From Paenibacillus azoreducens (GTDB taxonomy: Bacteria; Bacillota; Bacilli; Paenibacillales; Paenibacillaceae): 64,000 nucleotides of DNA. The notes beneath the pieces were generated by a model. It searched no databases. It was given only the letters and a program-made list of their open reading frames with translations, and was not told the DNA's origin. The position numbers and the translations under genes were made by a program. This document shows, in pieces, positions 56,731 through 64,000 of this stretch. Each line of letters starts with the position of its first letter. Position 1 is the first letter of the stretch. The DNA is taken from NCBI RefSeq assembly GCF_021654775.1, contig NZ_AP025343.1, positions 6,824,001-6,888,000 of the forward strand. Direction: 5' to 3'.

Positions 56731-56886
56731 GAAACGCTTCATTGTTTCATTCTTTGCACATAGGCGCGATCAAGTAAAATGAGCAGCTATTTTCTTGATC
56801 GTCCTAACATACCGCGTTTTGGGCGCGGAATTTTTAAATGGCGATATCGTAGATAGGGGGTCAAAAGCACACCCCGATATCGCTTT
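56731..56886 (+). promoter_or_regulatory. Four-hairpin leader before the SMR genes (terminator-like plus start-proximal hairpin)
   Basis: Hairpins in order: GAAAC/GTTTC (~56731-56747), CGATCAAG/CTTGATCG (56767-56801), CCGCG/CGCGG followed by AATTTTTAAA (56812-56836, terminator-like), and GCGATATCG/CGATATCGC (56841-56883) with inner GGGGT/ACCCC. The last ends three bases before AAGGAGG of the first SMR gene. It does not match the ykkC guanidine riboswitch as I know it. Confidence 0.55.
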
Positions 56887-56901
56887 AAGGAGGAGAACAT
56901 C

Positions 56902-57252
56902 ATGAACCGGCATTGGTTATTAGTTGTACTGAGCGGCGCCGTGGAAGTGTTATGGGTAACCGGCCTCAAGCATTCTACTCACATCTGGGAATGGCTGCTC
57001 ACGGCACTTGCGATAGCGATAAGCTTTTATCTCATTATTAATGCCTCGAAGCATCTCCCTGTGGGCACGGTTTACGCGGTCTTCACAGGTCTTGGAACAG
57101 CCGGCACGGTGCTGACGGAAATGATCGTTTTCGGCGAACCGTTCAGTTGGTTGAAGACACTGCTTATTCTCGTGCTGCTCGCAGGCGTTATCGGACTGAA
57201 ACTGATCACGGGGCAAGAAGCGGCAGACACCAAGAAGGGAGCGGATGCGTAA
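56902..57252 (+). CDS. Small multidrug resistance (SMR) transporter subunit 1
   Basis: The 116-residue protein has four membrane helices and the conserved glutamate in [16 protein letters not shown], plus [20 protein letters not shown]. Family role: proton-coupled export of cationic compounds or guanidinium. The extra charged C-terminal tail ([11 protein letters not shown]) is typical of one half of paired SMR proteins. Its stop overlaps the next start (TAATG). Confidence 0.9.
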   Translation: MNRHWLLVVLSGAVEVLWVTGLKHSTHIWEWLLTALAIAISFYLIINASKHLPVGTVYAVFTGLGTAGTVLTEMIVFGEPFSWLKTLLILVLLAGVIGLKLITGQEAADTKKGADA

Positions 57253-57566
57253 TGGCTTGGGCAGCAGTTGTGCTTGCAGGAATATGTGAAGTGATCGGCG
57301 TCATCGCCATCAAAGGGGTCACGCAAAAGAAAGGCTGGACCGCTTACGCGATGCTGTTCGCATCGTTTGCCGGAAGCTTCGCGCTCCTGTCCTACGCCAT
57401 GAATACCCTGGCGATGGGAACGGCGTATGCGGTGTGGACCGGGATTGGAACGGTCGGAAGCACGCTAACCGGCATGTTTCTGTTCGGGGAACCGAAGGAA
57501 TGGCGCCGTTTATTGTTTATCTCCATGATTCTCGGTTCGGCCGTAGGTCTGAAATTAATTTCGTAA
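57252..57566 (+). CDS. Small multidrug resistance (SMR) transporter subunit 2
   Basis: The 104-residue partner has the glutamate in LAGICEVIGVIAIKGVTQ and MGTAYAVWTGIGTVGSTLTG. Two overlapping SMR genes indicate an obligate heterodimer like YkkCD or EbrAB. The start ATG shares a base with the upstream stop, so translation is coupled. Confidence 0.9.
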   Translation: MAWAAVVLAGICEVIGVIAIKGVTQKKGWTAYAMLFASFAGSFALLSYAMNTLAMGTAYAVWTGIGTVGSTLTGMFLFGEPKEWRRLLFISMILGSAVGLKLIS

Positions 57567-57570
57567 TTCA

Positions 57571-57597
57571 TGTCACAAAATCAGAGTCTATTTTGTC
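57571..57597 (+). promoter_or_regulatory. ECF41-type promoter before the decarboxylase gene
   Basis: TGTCACA (57571-57577) is followed after exactly 16 bases by TGTC (57594-57597). The known ECF41 promoter is TGTCACA, 16 bases, CGTC, so only one base differs. It lies 35 bases before the start codon, and the ECF41 gene is next downstream. Confidence 0.75.
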
Positions 57598-57631
57598 TTC
57601 CTTATGTGAAAATAAAGGAGGACTGATTATA

Positions 57632-58078
57632 ATGACACTAAGATTTAATTACCGGGCTGTAAGCCCCCATGTATATCAAGCAATGGTCAATCTGCAAAAA
57701 GCCGACTCGGCAAGCTCGATCGATCCGGTGCTGCGCGAGCTGATCAAAATCCGCGTATCCCAGATCAACGGCTGTTCATTTTGCCTTGATATGCACGCCA
57801 AGGATCTGCTCAAACTCGGCGATTATCAGGATCATATTCTGCTGCTGAACGTTTGGCGGGAAGCGCCCCTCTATTCCGGCCGCGAGCGGGCGGCTTTGGA
57901 ACTGGCTGAAGCGGTGACGCGCATTTCTGAACAAGGCGTGTCGGAAGCGGTGTACAAACGCGTCAGGGAACATTATGATGAAAATGAATACATGGAACTT
58001 ATTTTGGCCGTCAATACGATAAACAGCTGGAACCGGATCGCGATTTCGACAGGAATGTTCCCGGGATGCTTTTCATGA
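57632..58078 (+). CDS. Carboxymuconolactone decarboxylase family protein (AhpD-like)
   Basis: The 148-residue protein has the AhpD-type motif QINGCSFCLDMHAKDLLKLG with C-x2-C and the following histidine, and IDPVLRELIKIRVSQ before it. Family members are peroxidase-like or decarboxylase-like oxidoreductases. It belongs to the COE proteins (carboxymuconolactone decarboxylase, oxidoreductase, epimerase) known to be targets of ECF41 sigma factors. GGAGG precedes the ATG at 57632. Confidence 0.9.
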   Translation: MTLRFNYRAVSPHVYQAMVNLQKADSASSIDPVLRELIKIRVSQINGCSFCLDMHAKDLLKLGDYQDHILLLNVWREAPLYSGRERAALELAEAVTRISEQGVSEAVYKRVREHYDENEYMELILAVNTINSWNRIAISTGMFPGCFS

Positions 58079-58119
58079 ATTAAGCCGCTCCCGCCAAACG
58101 CCCGGCGATTCCTTTTAAA

Positions 58120-58245
58120 ATAACCCCACAAATAGTATCGGAAAGAAGTGAGGGCGCCTCTCGCAGAGGGGCGCTTTTGCGAAGCAAAAGTACGGAGTGA
58201 CATGCAGCCTTCGAAGCTTGTTCCGATTACTTTGCGGGCCCCGGA
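58120..58245. repeat. Inverted-end repeat family C, copy C4
   Basis: It starts ATAACCCCACAAATAGTATC and ends CCGATTACTTTGCGGGCCCC, with the inner GGCGCTTTTGCGAAGCAAAAG hairpin region seen in C2 (read GGCGCTTTTGCG, then AAGCAAAAGTACGGAG). It separates the decarboxylase from ECF41. Confidence 0.65.
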
Positions 58246-58327
58246 AGTTTAATAGGCGGAACCCCTGACCTTTCAATAGGTACAGGGGTTCTTGCCGCTC
58301 AAGTAGACAGCAAGGGAGGATTTCACG

Positions 58328-59221
58328 ATGACGGAAGCCGTACATTTCGAATCGCTATACCGCACCTACCGTTCATACGCCTTGTCCATCGCTTACCGTA
58401 TGCTGGGCTTGTATACGGATGCCGAAGACGTCGTTCAGGATCTGTTTGCCGAACTTGCGCTGAAGGATACGGCGGAAATTCGGAACATGAAGTCCTATAT
58501 CGCCAAGTCTGTGACGAACCGCTGCCTGAATTTGCTTCATTCCGCGCAGAAGAAGCGCGAGGAATATATCGGCCAGTGGCTGCCCGAACCTGTAGCAGGC
58601 GCAGCCGGGCTGCCCGAGCTTGCCGCAGAGCAAAAGGATACTTTATCCTATGCCTACCTCTTGATGCTGGAGCGTCTGACGCCCACGGAACGGGCGGTTT
58701 TCCTGCTGCGGGAAGTGTTTGAATACGACTATGGGCAAATCGCGGACATAACGGACAAGACGGAAGCCAACTGCCGCAAAATTTACAGCCGGGCCAAAAA
58801 GCAGCTGCAGGGAAGTGAACTCCCCGCATCACCGGTTAGCAATGAACGGCAAAAGGCGGTAATTACGCGGTTTGCGGATGCTTTTCTTCATTATGATCCG
58901 AATACGCTGCTTGAATTGCTCGCCGAAGATGCCGTGTTTATCTCTGATGGCGGAGGCGTGGTGCGTACGGCCATCCATCCGATTTCCGGTCGCGAACGCA
59001 TCATCAGACTGTTGACCTCGCCGAAAGCTTACCGCGATATGCGCAGCTGGAAGATTCAAATGTCCGAGCTTAACGGCGAAATCAGCCTTTTGTTCATCGA
59101 CGGAACCGAGGTCAAATCCATCTTCTGTTTCCGCATGACGGACGCGGGCGACCGTTTGCAGGATATCTATAATCTCAAAAATCCCCTGAAGCTGGAACAT
59201 TTGCAACCCATCATCTTTTGA
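58328..59221 (+). CDS. ECF41 (SigJ-like) RNA polymerase sigma factor with SnoaL-like C-terminal domain
   Basis: The 297-residue protein has sigma regions 2 (LSIAYRMLGLYTDAEDVVQD) and 4 (TPTERAVFLLREVFEYDYGQ) and a ~110-residue SnoaL-like C-terminal domain. The ECF41 hallmarks are present: WLPEP in the linker, DGGG in the C-terminal domain and a final NPLKL (consensus NPDKL). Such factors carry their own regulatory domain instead of an anti-sigma factor. GGAGG lies eight bases before the ATG. The paired target gene is just upstream. Confidence 0.93.
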   Translation: MTEAVHFESLYRTYRSYALSIAYRMLGLYTDAEDVVQDLFAELALKDTAEIRNMKSYIAKSVTNRCLNLLHSAQKKREEYIGQWLPEPVAGAAGLPELAAEQKDTLSYAYLLMLERLTPTERAVFLLREVFEYDYGQIADITDKTEANCRKIYSRAKKQLQGSELPASPVSNERQKAVITRFADAFLHYDPNTLLELLAEDAVFISDGGGVVRTAIHPISGRERIIRLLTSPKAYRDMRSWKIQMSELNGEISLLFIDGTEVKSIFCFRMTDAGDRLQDIYNLKNPLKLEHLQPIIF

Positions 59222-59248
59222 TTCGTATGTAATTTAAAAGCCAACCGT

Positions 59249-59272
59249 ACCGCCTGCTTTTGGCGGTTTTTT
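59249..59272 (+). terminator. Intrinsic terminator of ECF41
   Basis: ACCGCC (59249-59254) pairs with GGCGGT (59262-59267), followed by TTTTTTC. Confidence 0.85.
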
Positions 59273-59335
59273 CATTTCCGCTCCCTCGCATCCTTACATA
59301 TCATCCCACGAAAAAACGAGACTGGCGGCGTGGAT

Positions 59336-59384
59336 TTGAATCCACCCTCCTGTTTGTAATATAATCATTCTGACTACACGGTCA
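59336..59384 (+). promoter_or_regulatory. Promoter and TetR-type operator of the RND operon
   Basis: TTGAAT (59336-59341), 18 bases, TATAAT (59360-59365) form a sigma-A promoter. The palindrome TGACTACACGGTCA (59371-59384) lies just downstream of the -10 box, at the transcription start, where a TetR repressor would block it. Confidence 0.7.
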
Positions 59385-59424
59385 AAATGAGAACCGAAGC
59401 GTTCAGAAAGGAGTGAATGTATAT

Positions 59425-60345
59425 TTGTCTGAGAAACTAGCGGACAAAAAGAAGCAAATTTTGAAGACTGCCCTGCAGCTGTTTTCCACCAAAGGAATCT
59501 CGTCCACCTCCATGCAGGAAATCGCCGAATATTGCGGGATGTCCAAAGGGAGCCTTTATCTCCACTTCAAGTCGAAAGAAGAGTTGGAACAAAGCATCTA
59601 TCTGTACTGTGAAGGAATGATCCGCGATAGCGTCATGCAGGTGGAGCAGGAGCATCTTCTGACTCCCAAAGAACAGCTTCACAAGCAGGTGGAAGTTCTT
59701 CTGAACCGGCTGGAGGAATTGCGTGAATTCGCCATCATGCAGCTGCATGACCAGCATATGGGCGGCAAGAAACCCGCTATATCTCAATGCTTGCGCGAGA
59801 AGCACATCCATGCTTTCAATTGGTTCCATCATAAATTGGTCCAGATTTACGGTGAGGACATTTCCCCTTATACGATGGATCTGACGATGTTTATGACCGG
59901 AATGCTCACCGGATATATCCGCGCGCTGATGATTCCCGGGCTGCCTTTGAATGTGCACCGGATGGCGGAGCATCTGATCCATCTGCTGGATGACGTGGCT
60001 GCAAGCACGCTTCGTGATCAGAGGGAACCGCTCGTGTCGATGCAGGTGTGGTCGAAATGGGTGGAACAATTTATGGTGAACCCCGACAAGCCGCGGCATC
60101 CGCTGATGGTGACCAAACAGATGAAAGATCAGTTGAAAGACATCGCTATGGATGAATCCAGCCGGGAATTTGCTCTCGAGTCCATTCAGATTGTAGAAAA
60201 AGAGCTGCTTGAACTCGAACCGCGTAAAGCCATACTCGTCGGGATGATGAGCAATCTGGAACAAATTCAGGAGCTCGCTCCGCTGAGCGGGGAACTGAAG
60301 GACATCTACCAGCTTTATTTATCCTCAAGACCCGACCGTACATGA
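59425..60345 (+). CDS. TetR/AcrR-family regulator of the RND pump
   Basis: The protein (306 residues from the TTG at 59425, GGAG 11 bases upstream; the GTG at 59413 overlaps the ribosome site) has the HTH ISSTSMQEIAEYCGMSKGSL followed by YLHFKSKEELEQS. It is longer than most TetR proteins (~200), with an extended C-terminal helical part. It lies 70 bases before the RND gene and probably represses it. Confidence 0.87.
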   Translation: MSEKLADKKKQILKTALQLFSTKGISSTSMQEIAEYCGMSKGSLYLHFKSKEELEQSIYLYCEGMIRDSVMQVEQEHLLTPKEQLHKQVEVLLNRLEELREFAIMQLHDQHMGGKKPAISQCLREKHIHAFNWFHHKLVQIYGEDISPYTMDLTMFMTGMLTGYIRALMIPGLPLNVHRMAEHLIHLLDDVAASTLRDQREPLVSMQVWSKWVEQFMVNPDKPRHPLMVTKQMKDQLKDIAMDESSREFALESIQIVEKELLELEPRKAILVGMMSNLEQIQELAPLSGELKDIYQLYLSSRPDRT

Positions 60346-60415
60346 ACGTTTTATTCAGTAATGCTGCATCAATCGCTGTTGGAAAGACATAAGGAGAGGA
60401 GTAGAAACCTGCGAA

Positions 60416-63400
60416 ATGAAGGGAATCATTAATTTCTCGCTAAACAATAAGTTTGCCATCTGGATTTTGACGATTATCATCGCGGTAGCCGGACTCTATA
60501 GCGGCCTGTCGATGAAGGAAGAAACGATTCCGAATATTAACGTGCCGTTTCTAAATGTAACGGCGGTTTATCCAGGCGCGGCGCCCGAAGGCGTTGTACA
60601 GGACGTCACCGTTCCGCTTGAGCAGCGGCTGCGCAATGTGGATGGCGTAAAGACCGTCACCTCCACTTCCATGGAGAATGCCTCGAACATCGCCATGGAG
60701 TTTGACTATGGCACGGACCTGGATCAGGCGACCGCAGCAGTCCGTGAGGCGCTTAATGAGGTCAAGCTGCCCGATGAAGTGCAGAAACCTACCATATCGA
60801 AATTCAGCATGAGTTCTTTTCCCGTCGTCTCCCTGAGTGCGTCGGATGATTCCAATGATCTGGAGAAGCTGACCAAAAATATTGAAACCCAGGTTGAACC
60901 CGCTTTGGAAAAAATCCCTGGTGTTGCTTCCATATCTACTTCGGGCCAATTCGTAAAGGAAGTTCAGCTGAAATTCAATCAAGAAAAAATGGCCAAGCTC
61001 GGGCTTTCCGAAGATACCGTCAAAGGGATCGTACAAGGCTCTTCCATCCGTGCCCCACTGGGGCTGTTCACATTGGACCAGTCCTCGAAAGCCGTCGTGG
61101 TGGATGGCAATATCATCACCATGGATGATTTGAAAAACCTGGCGATTCCCGTGATCCCTAGTTCGGGCGGAGCCGGAGCTCAGGGCCAAGGGGCGGCAAA
61201 CCCGGCCGGCCAAGCAAACGGAACGGGAGCGGCCGCTCCGGGAACAGCACAAAACCCTGGTTCCCAAGGAACGGCAAACGGCGCGGCGATGCAAGGACAT
61301 CCGACGCAAGCCGTCCCTGCTGGCATCTCGACCGTTAAACTGAGCGACATTGCGGATATCCAAGTAATCGGCAAGGCGGAATCCGTATCCCGCACGAATG
61401 GCAAAACATCGGTCGGCATGCAGATCATCAAAGACAACGATGCCAATACCGTCGATGTCGTCAACGCCGTGAAAGAAAAAGCCAAAGAGCTCGAAGGCGA
61501 GTTCAAAGGCATGCACCTGACCATCATGCTCGACCAAGGCAAACCGATTGAGGACGCCGTATCCACCATGATGAGCAAAGCGGTATTCGGCGCATTGTTC
61601 GCCGTTCTTATCATCCTGATTTTCTTGAGAAACATCCGTTCCACGATTATCTCGGTTCTGTCCATCCCGCTCTCCCTGCTGATGGCGCTGCTGATCCTGT
61701 GGAGAATGGATATCACTTTGAACATGATGACGCTGGGCGCGATGACCGTAGCGATTGGACGCGTCGTCGACGACTCCATCGTCGTTATCGAGAATATTTA
61801 CCGGCGGATGACCAGCGGCAGCGAAAAACTGCGCGGCCGCGAGCTGGTACGCGAAGCGACCCGCGAGATGTTCGTTCCGATCATGTCTTCGACAATCGTG
61901 ACGATCGCCGTCTTCCTGCCGCTTGCTTTCGTCAGCGGTATGGTCGGCGAACTGTTTATGCCGTTTGCGCTTACGATGGTCTTCGCCCTGCTGGCTTCCC
62001 TGCTGGTGGCGATTACCCTGGTGCCGATGCTTGCGCATTCCCTGTTCAAGAAAGGCATCAAAACCAAATCAGCGAACAAGCATGACCATGACAAACCGGG
62101 CAAAATGGCTCGCGGTTATCAGCGCATCTTGAACTGGGCCTTGTCCCACAAGCTGATCGCTTTCGGACTGGCTGTCATCCTGCTCGTGGGCAGTTTATTC
62201 CTGACGCCGCTCATCGGTACCAGCTTCATGCCGGAGCAAAAAGATAAATACGTGATGATCACCTATACTCCGGAACCGGGCGCCCAGCTTGAAACCGTTG
62301 AGAAACGTGCGTTGGATGCCGAAAAATATATTCTCGAGCAGCCGGACCTGGATAAAATGCAATATTCCATCGGAGGAAGCGGCAACCCAATGGGCGGCGG
62401 ATCCACCAACTCTGGACTGTTCTATCTGCAATATAAGAATGACACCAAAAACTTTGAAGATGTGAAGAAAAACCTGATCGAAGGACTGAAAAAACAGGTC
62501 TCCAAGGGCGAATGGACTACGATGGACATGACTGGCGGCATGGGCGGAAGCTCGCTCAGCATCAGCGTCTTCGGCAACAGTCTGGATGACATCAAACCGG
62601 TATCCGACCAGGTTCTGAAACTGGTTGAAGCCGATACGAAAAATTTCGAAAAAGCCAAAACAAGCCTGTCCAAAGCCTATGATCAATACACCATCGTCGC
62701 CGACCAGCAAAAACTGAGCTCGATGGGACTGACTGCCGGGCAAATCGCGATGAAACTCAGCCCTGTCAGAGAACGTCCGGTTTTGACCGAGATCAAGGTC
62801 GAAGACAAGAAATACAAAGTATTTATTGAAACGGACAGCAAAGAGTACAAGAGCATCGACGATATTTCCAATGAAACGGTGGCTTCCCCGCTGGGCATGA
62901 ACGTGCCGATCAAGGATGTAGCGACCGTGGAAAAAGGCTCCTCTCCGGATACAATTACCCGTACGGACGGCAAAATGGTCGTTAACGTAACCGCGAATAT
63001 TTTGACGAACAATGTGGGCAAAGCTTCCTCCGATTTGCAGAAGGAAATTGACAAAATCAATCTTCCTGACGGGGTGGAAGTGAAATTCGGAGGTACAACC
63101 CAACAAATTAACGATACCTTTACGCAGCTCGGTCTGGCTATGGCGGCAGCCATTGCGATCGTGTACTTCGTACTCGTCGTTACTTTTGGCGGCGGCCTGG
63201 CTCCGTTTGCGATCCTGTTCTCCCTGCCGTTCACGATCATCGGCGCTCTCGTCGGATTGTGGATTGGCGGAGAAACGCTGAACGTATCCTCTCTCATGGG
63301 TGCGCTCATGCTGATCGGTATCGTCGTAACGAATGCGATCGTTCTGATCGACCGCGTCATTCACAAGGAACGCGAAGGTATGTCGACGCGCGAAGCGCTG

Positions 63401-63634
63401 CTTGAAGCAGGCGCTACCCGCCTCCGTCCGATTCTGATGACCGCTCTGGCAACGATCGGGGCTCTGCTCCCGCTGGTTTCCGGCCTGGAAAACAGCGCCG
63501 GCATCATTTCCAGGGGTCTCGGCATTACCGTCATCGGCGGTCTGATCAGTTCCACGCTGCTGACGCTTGTGATCGTACCGGTCGTGTACGAATTCCTGAT
63601 GAAATTCCGCAAACCTAAAGCGTCGGAAGAATAA
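60416..63634 (+). CDS. RND-family efflux pump (AcrB/SwrC-like)
   Basis: The 1072-residue protein has the RND layout: helix 1, large porter loop, helices 2-6, helix 7, second loop, helices 8-12. The proton-relay pair is in IGRVVDDSIVVIENIYRRM. It also has TSTSMENASNIAMEF and the C-terminal TNAIVLIDRVIHKEREGMST. Family role in Gram-positives: export of lipids, surfactants or drugs without an outer-membrane partner (SwrC type). Residues ~249-302 are an Ala/Gly/Gln-rich insertion in the porter domain. AAGGAGAGGAG is ~14 bases before the ATG, rather far. Confidence 0.93.
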   Translation: MKGIINFSLNNKFAIWILTIIIAVAGLYSGLSMKEETIPNINVPFLNVTAVYPGAAPEGVVQDVTVPLEQRLRNVDGVKTVTSTSMENASNIAMEFDYGTDLDQATAAVREALNEVKLPDEVQKPTISKFSMSSFPVVSLSASDDSNDLEKLTKNIETQVEPALEKIPGVASISTSGQFVKEVQLKFNQEKMAKLGLSEDTVKGIVQGSSIRAPLGLFTLDQSSKAVVVDGNIITMDDLKNLAIPVIPSSGGAGAQGQGAANPAGQANGTGAAAPGTAQNPGSQGTANGAAMQGHPTQAVPAGISTVKLSDIADIQVIGKAESVSRTNGKTSVGMQIIKDNDANTVDVVNAVKEKAKELEGEFKGMHLTIMLDQGKPIEDAVSTMMSKAVFGALFAVLIILIFLRNIRSTIISVLSIPLSLLMALLILWRMDITLNMMTLGAMTVAIGRVVDDSIVVIENIYRRMTSGSEKLRGRELVREATREMFVPIMSSTIVTIAVFLPLAFVSGMVGELFMPFALTMVFALLASLLVAITLVPMLAHSLFKKGIKTKSANKHDHDKPGKMARGYQRILNWALSHKLIAFGLAVILLVGSLFLTPLIGTSFMPEQKDKYVMITYTPEPGAQLETVEKRALDAEKYILEQPDLDKMQYSIGGSGNPMGGGSTNSGLFYLQYKNDTKNFEDVKKNLIEGLKKQVSKGEWTTMDMTGGMGGSSLSISVFGNSLDDIKPVSDQVLKLVEADTKNFEKAKTSLSKAYDQYTIVADQQKLSSMGLTAGQIAMKLSPVRERPVLTEIKVEDKKYKVFIETDSKEYKSIDDISNETVASPLGMNVPIKDVATVEKGSSPDTITRTDGKMVVNVTANILTNNVGKASSDLQKEIDKINLPDGVEVKFGGTTQQINDTFTQLGLAMAAAIAIVYFVLVVTFGGGLAPFAILFSLPFTIIGALVGLWIGGETLNVSSLMGALMLIGIVVTNAIVLIDRVIHKEREGMSTREALLEAGATRLRPILMTALATIGALLPLVSGLENSAGIISRGLGITVIGGLISSTLLTLVIVPVVYEFLMKFRKPKASEE

Positions 63635-63653
63635 GCTTCAGGCAAGCAGAAAC

Positions 63654-63702
63654 AACAAAGACGCGCCCTATCCTCTATGCGAGGAAGGGACGCGTCTTTG
63701 TT
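63654..63702. terminator. Bidirectional terminator between the RND gene and the DUF418-like gene
   Basis: AACAAAGACGCG (63654-63665) pairs with CGCGTCTTTGTT (63691-63702), with an inner CCTC/GAGG stem. It serves both converging genes. Confidence 0.82.
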
Positions 63703-63743
63703 ACGTTCTGGCTGTTGCATTCGGACTTTTGCAAATCCCCAAA

Positions 63744-64000
63744 TTAAGTGAGTTTGCGCATGATCCATTCAACCGGCCCGCGCGTCCATTTTTTTCTCCA
63801 CCAATAAGAGAAGATCACCGCAAGCAGAAAATAACCGCAGCCATAAGCAATGGCGAAAGCCAAACTCCCGTTATCCAGTACCTTCACCGTCTCAAGCAGC
63901 CCTAATCCAATCAGCACATGTCCTAGATAATGCGATAAGGATAGCTGCCCGGTGTGGATAAATCCTCTTGTAATTCTGGATTCCCCGCTGCGCTCCACAA
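63744..64000 (-). CDS. DUF418/YeiB-like membrane protein, C-terminal part only
   Basis: Only the last ~85 codons are in the window; the 5' part lies beyond the right edge. Two membrane helices are visible, along with TGQLSLSHYLGHVLIGLGLL and the ending WRKKWTRGPVEWIMRKLT, as in DUF418-type membrane proteins (GPxEWxxR). The function of the family is unclear; acyltransferase-like transport roles have been suggested. Confidence 0.7.
   Translation of the reverse strand, partial: VERSGESRITRGFIHTGQLSLSHYLGHVLIGLGLLETVKVLDNGSLAFAIAYGCGYFLLAVIFSYWWRKKWTRGPVEWIMRKLT

Noticed and set aside
56718..56901. ykkC (guanidine-I) riboswitch before the SMR genes
   Set aside because: The hairpins do not show the conserved ykkC core as I know it; left as an unassigned leader.
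60551..62038. 495-codon ORF antisense to the RND gene
   Set aside because: It is a shadow of a GC-rich coding frame; the RND protein on the other strand has all family motifs.

Overview
The window looks like a chromosomal segment of an endospore-forming, flagellated, Gram-positive Bacillota of the Paenibacillus type. The evidence is the sporulation set (spoIIR, spoIID, spoIIQ, spoIIID), mbl, flhO/flhP, a gene order close to the Bacillus subtilis ywl-upp-atp-murAA-spoIID-mbl-flh-fabZ region, csaB/tagA genes for pyruvylated secondary wall polymer, and large intergenic regions full of short repeats. This taxonomic reading is inference; no rRNA or tRNA gene is visible.

Layout. 1-4154 (minus): DUF5693 membrane protein, csaB, tagA and the start of tagO, a wall-polymer cluster. 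4617-12134 (minus): pgcA, fabZ, an EpuA-like protein, flhP, flhO, mbl, spoIIID, spoIIQ. 12233-15601: a tnpB-only IS200/IS605-type element split by a 1357-bp IS4-family element, followed by nested MITEs. 16244-21307 (minus): spoIID, a minisatellite, murA, DUF1146 gene. 22174-29710 (minus): the complete F1Fo ATP synthase operon atpZ-I-B-E-F-H-A-G-D-C. 29895-37589 (minus): mnaA, upp, glyA, ywlG, rpiB, ywlE, mntP, ywlC. 38918-44547 (minus): spoIIR, two tandem RodA/FtsW paralogues, prmC, prfA. 45581-48217 (plus): a four-gene ECF sigma/anti-sigma operon. 48684-55854 (minus): small protein, ychF, fni, a CrtI/CrtN-like desaturase, cls. 56133-63634 (plus): TetR and an SMR efflux pair, a carboxymuconolactone decarboxylase with its ECF41 sigma factor, and a TetR with an RND pump. 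A DUF418-like gene runs off the right end (minus).

How genes work together. TagO, TagA and MnaA supply the linkage unit, and CsaB pyruvylates ManNAc, of a wall polymer that anchors SLH proteins. MurA, Mbl and the RodA/FtsW proteins serve wall growth, SpoIID and SpoIIQ serve engulfment, and SpoIIR triggers sigma-E. ECF41 and the decarboxylase form a known sigma/target pair, and a matching promoter is visible.

The most unusual content is non-coding: a dispersed ~110-bp repeat family (R1-R7) whose stems are kept by compensatory changes and which has inserted, without target duplication, into a MITE whose empty version is also in the window; nested TA-flanked MITEs; a minisatellite with ABC-ABC-AB higher-order order; and an array of co-varying hairpins inside the atp operon between atpA and atpG.
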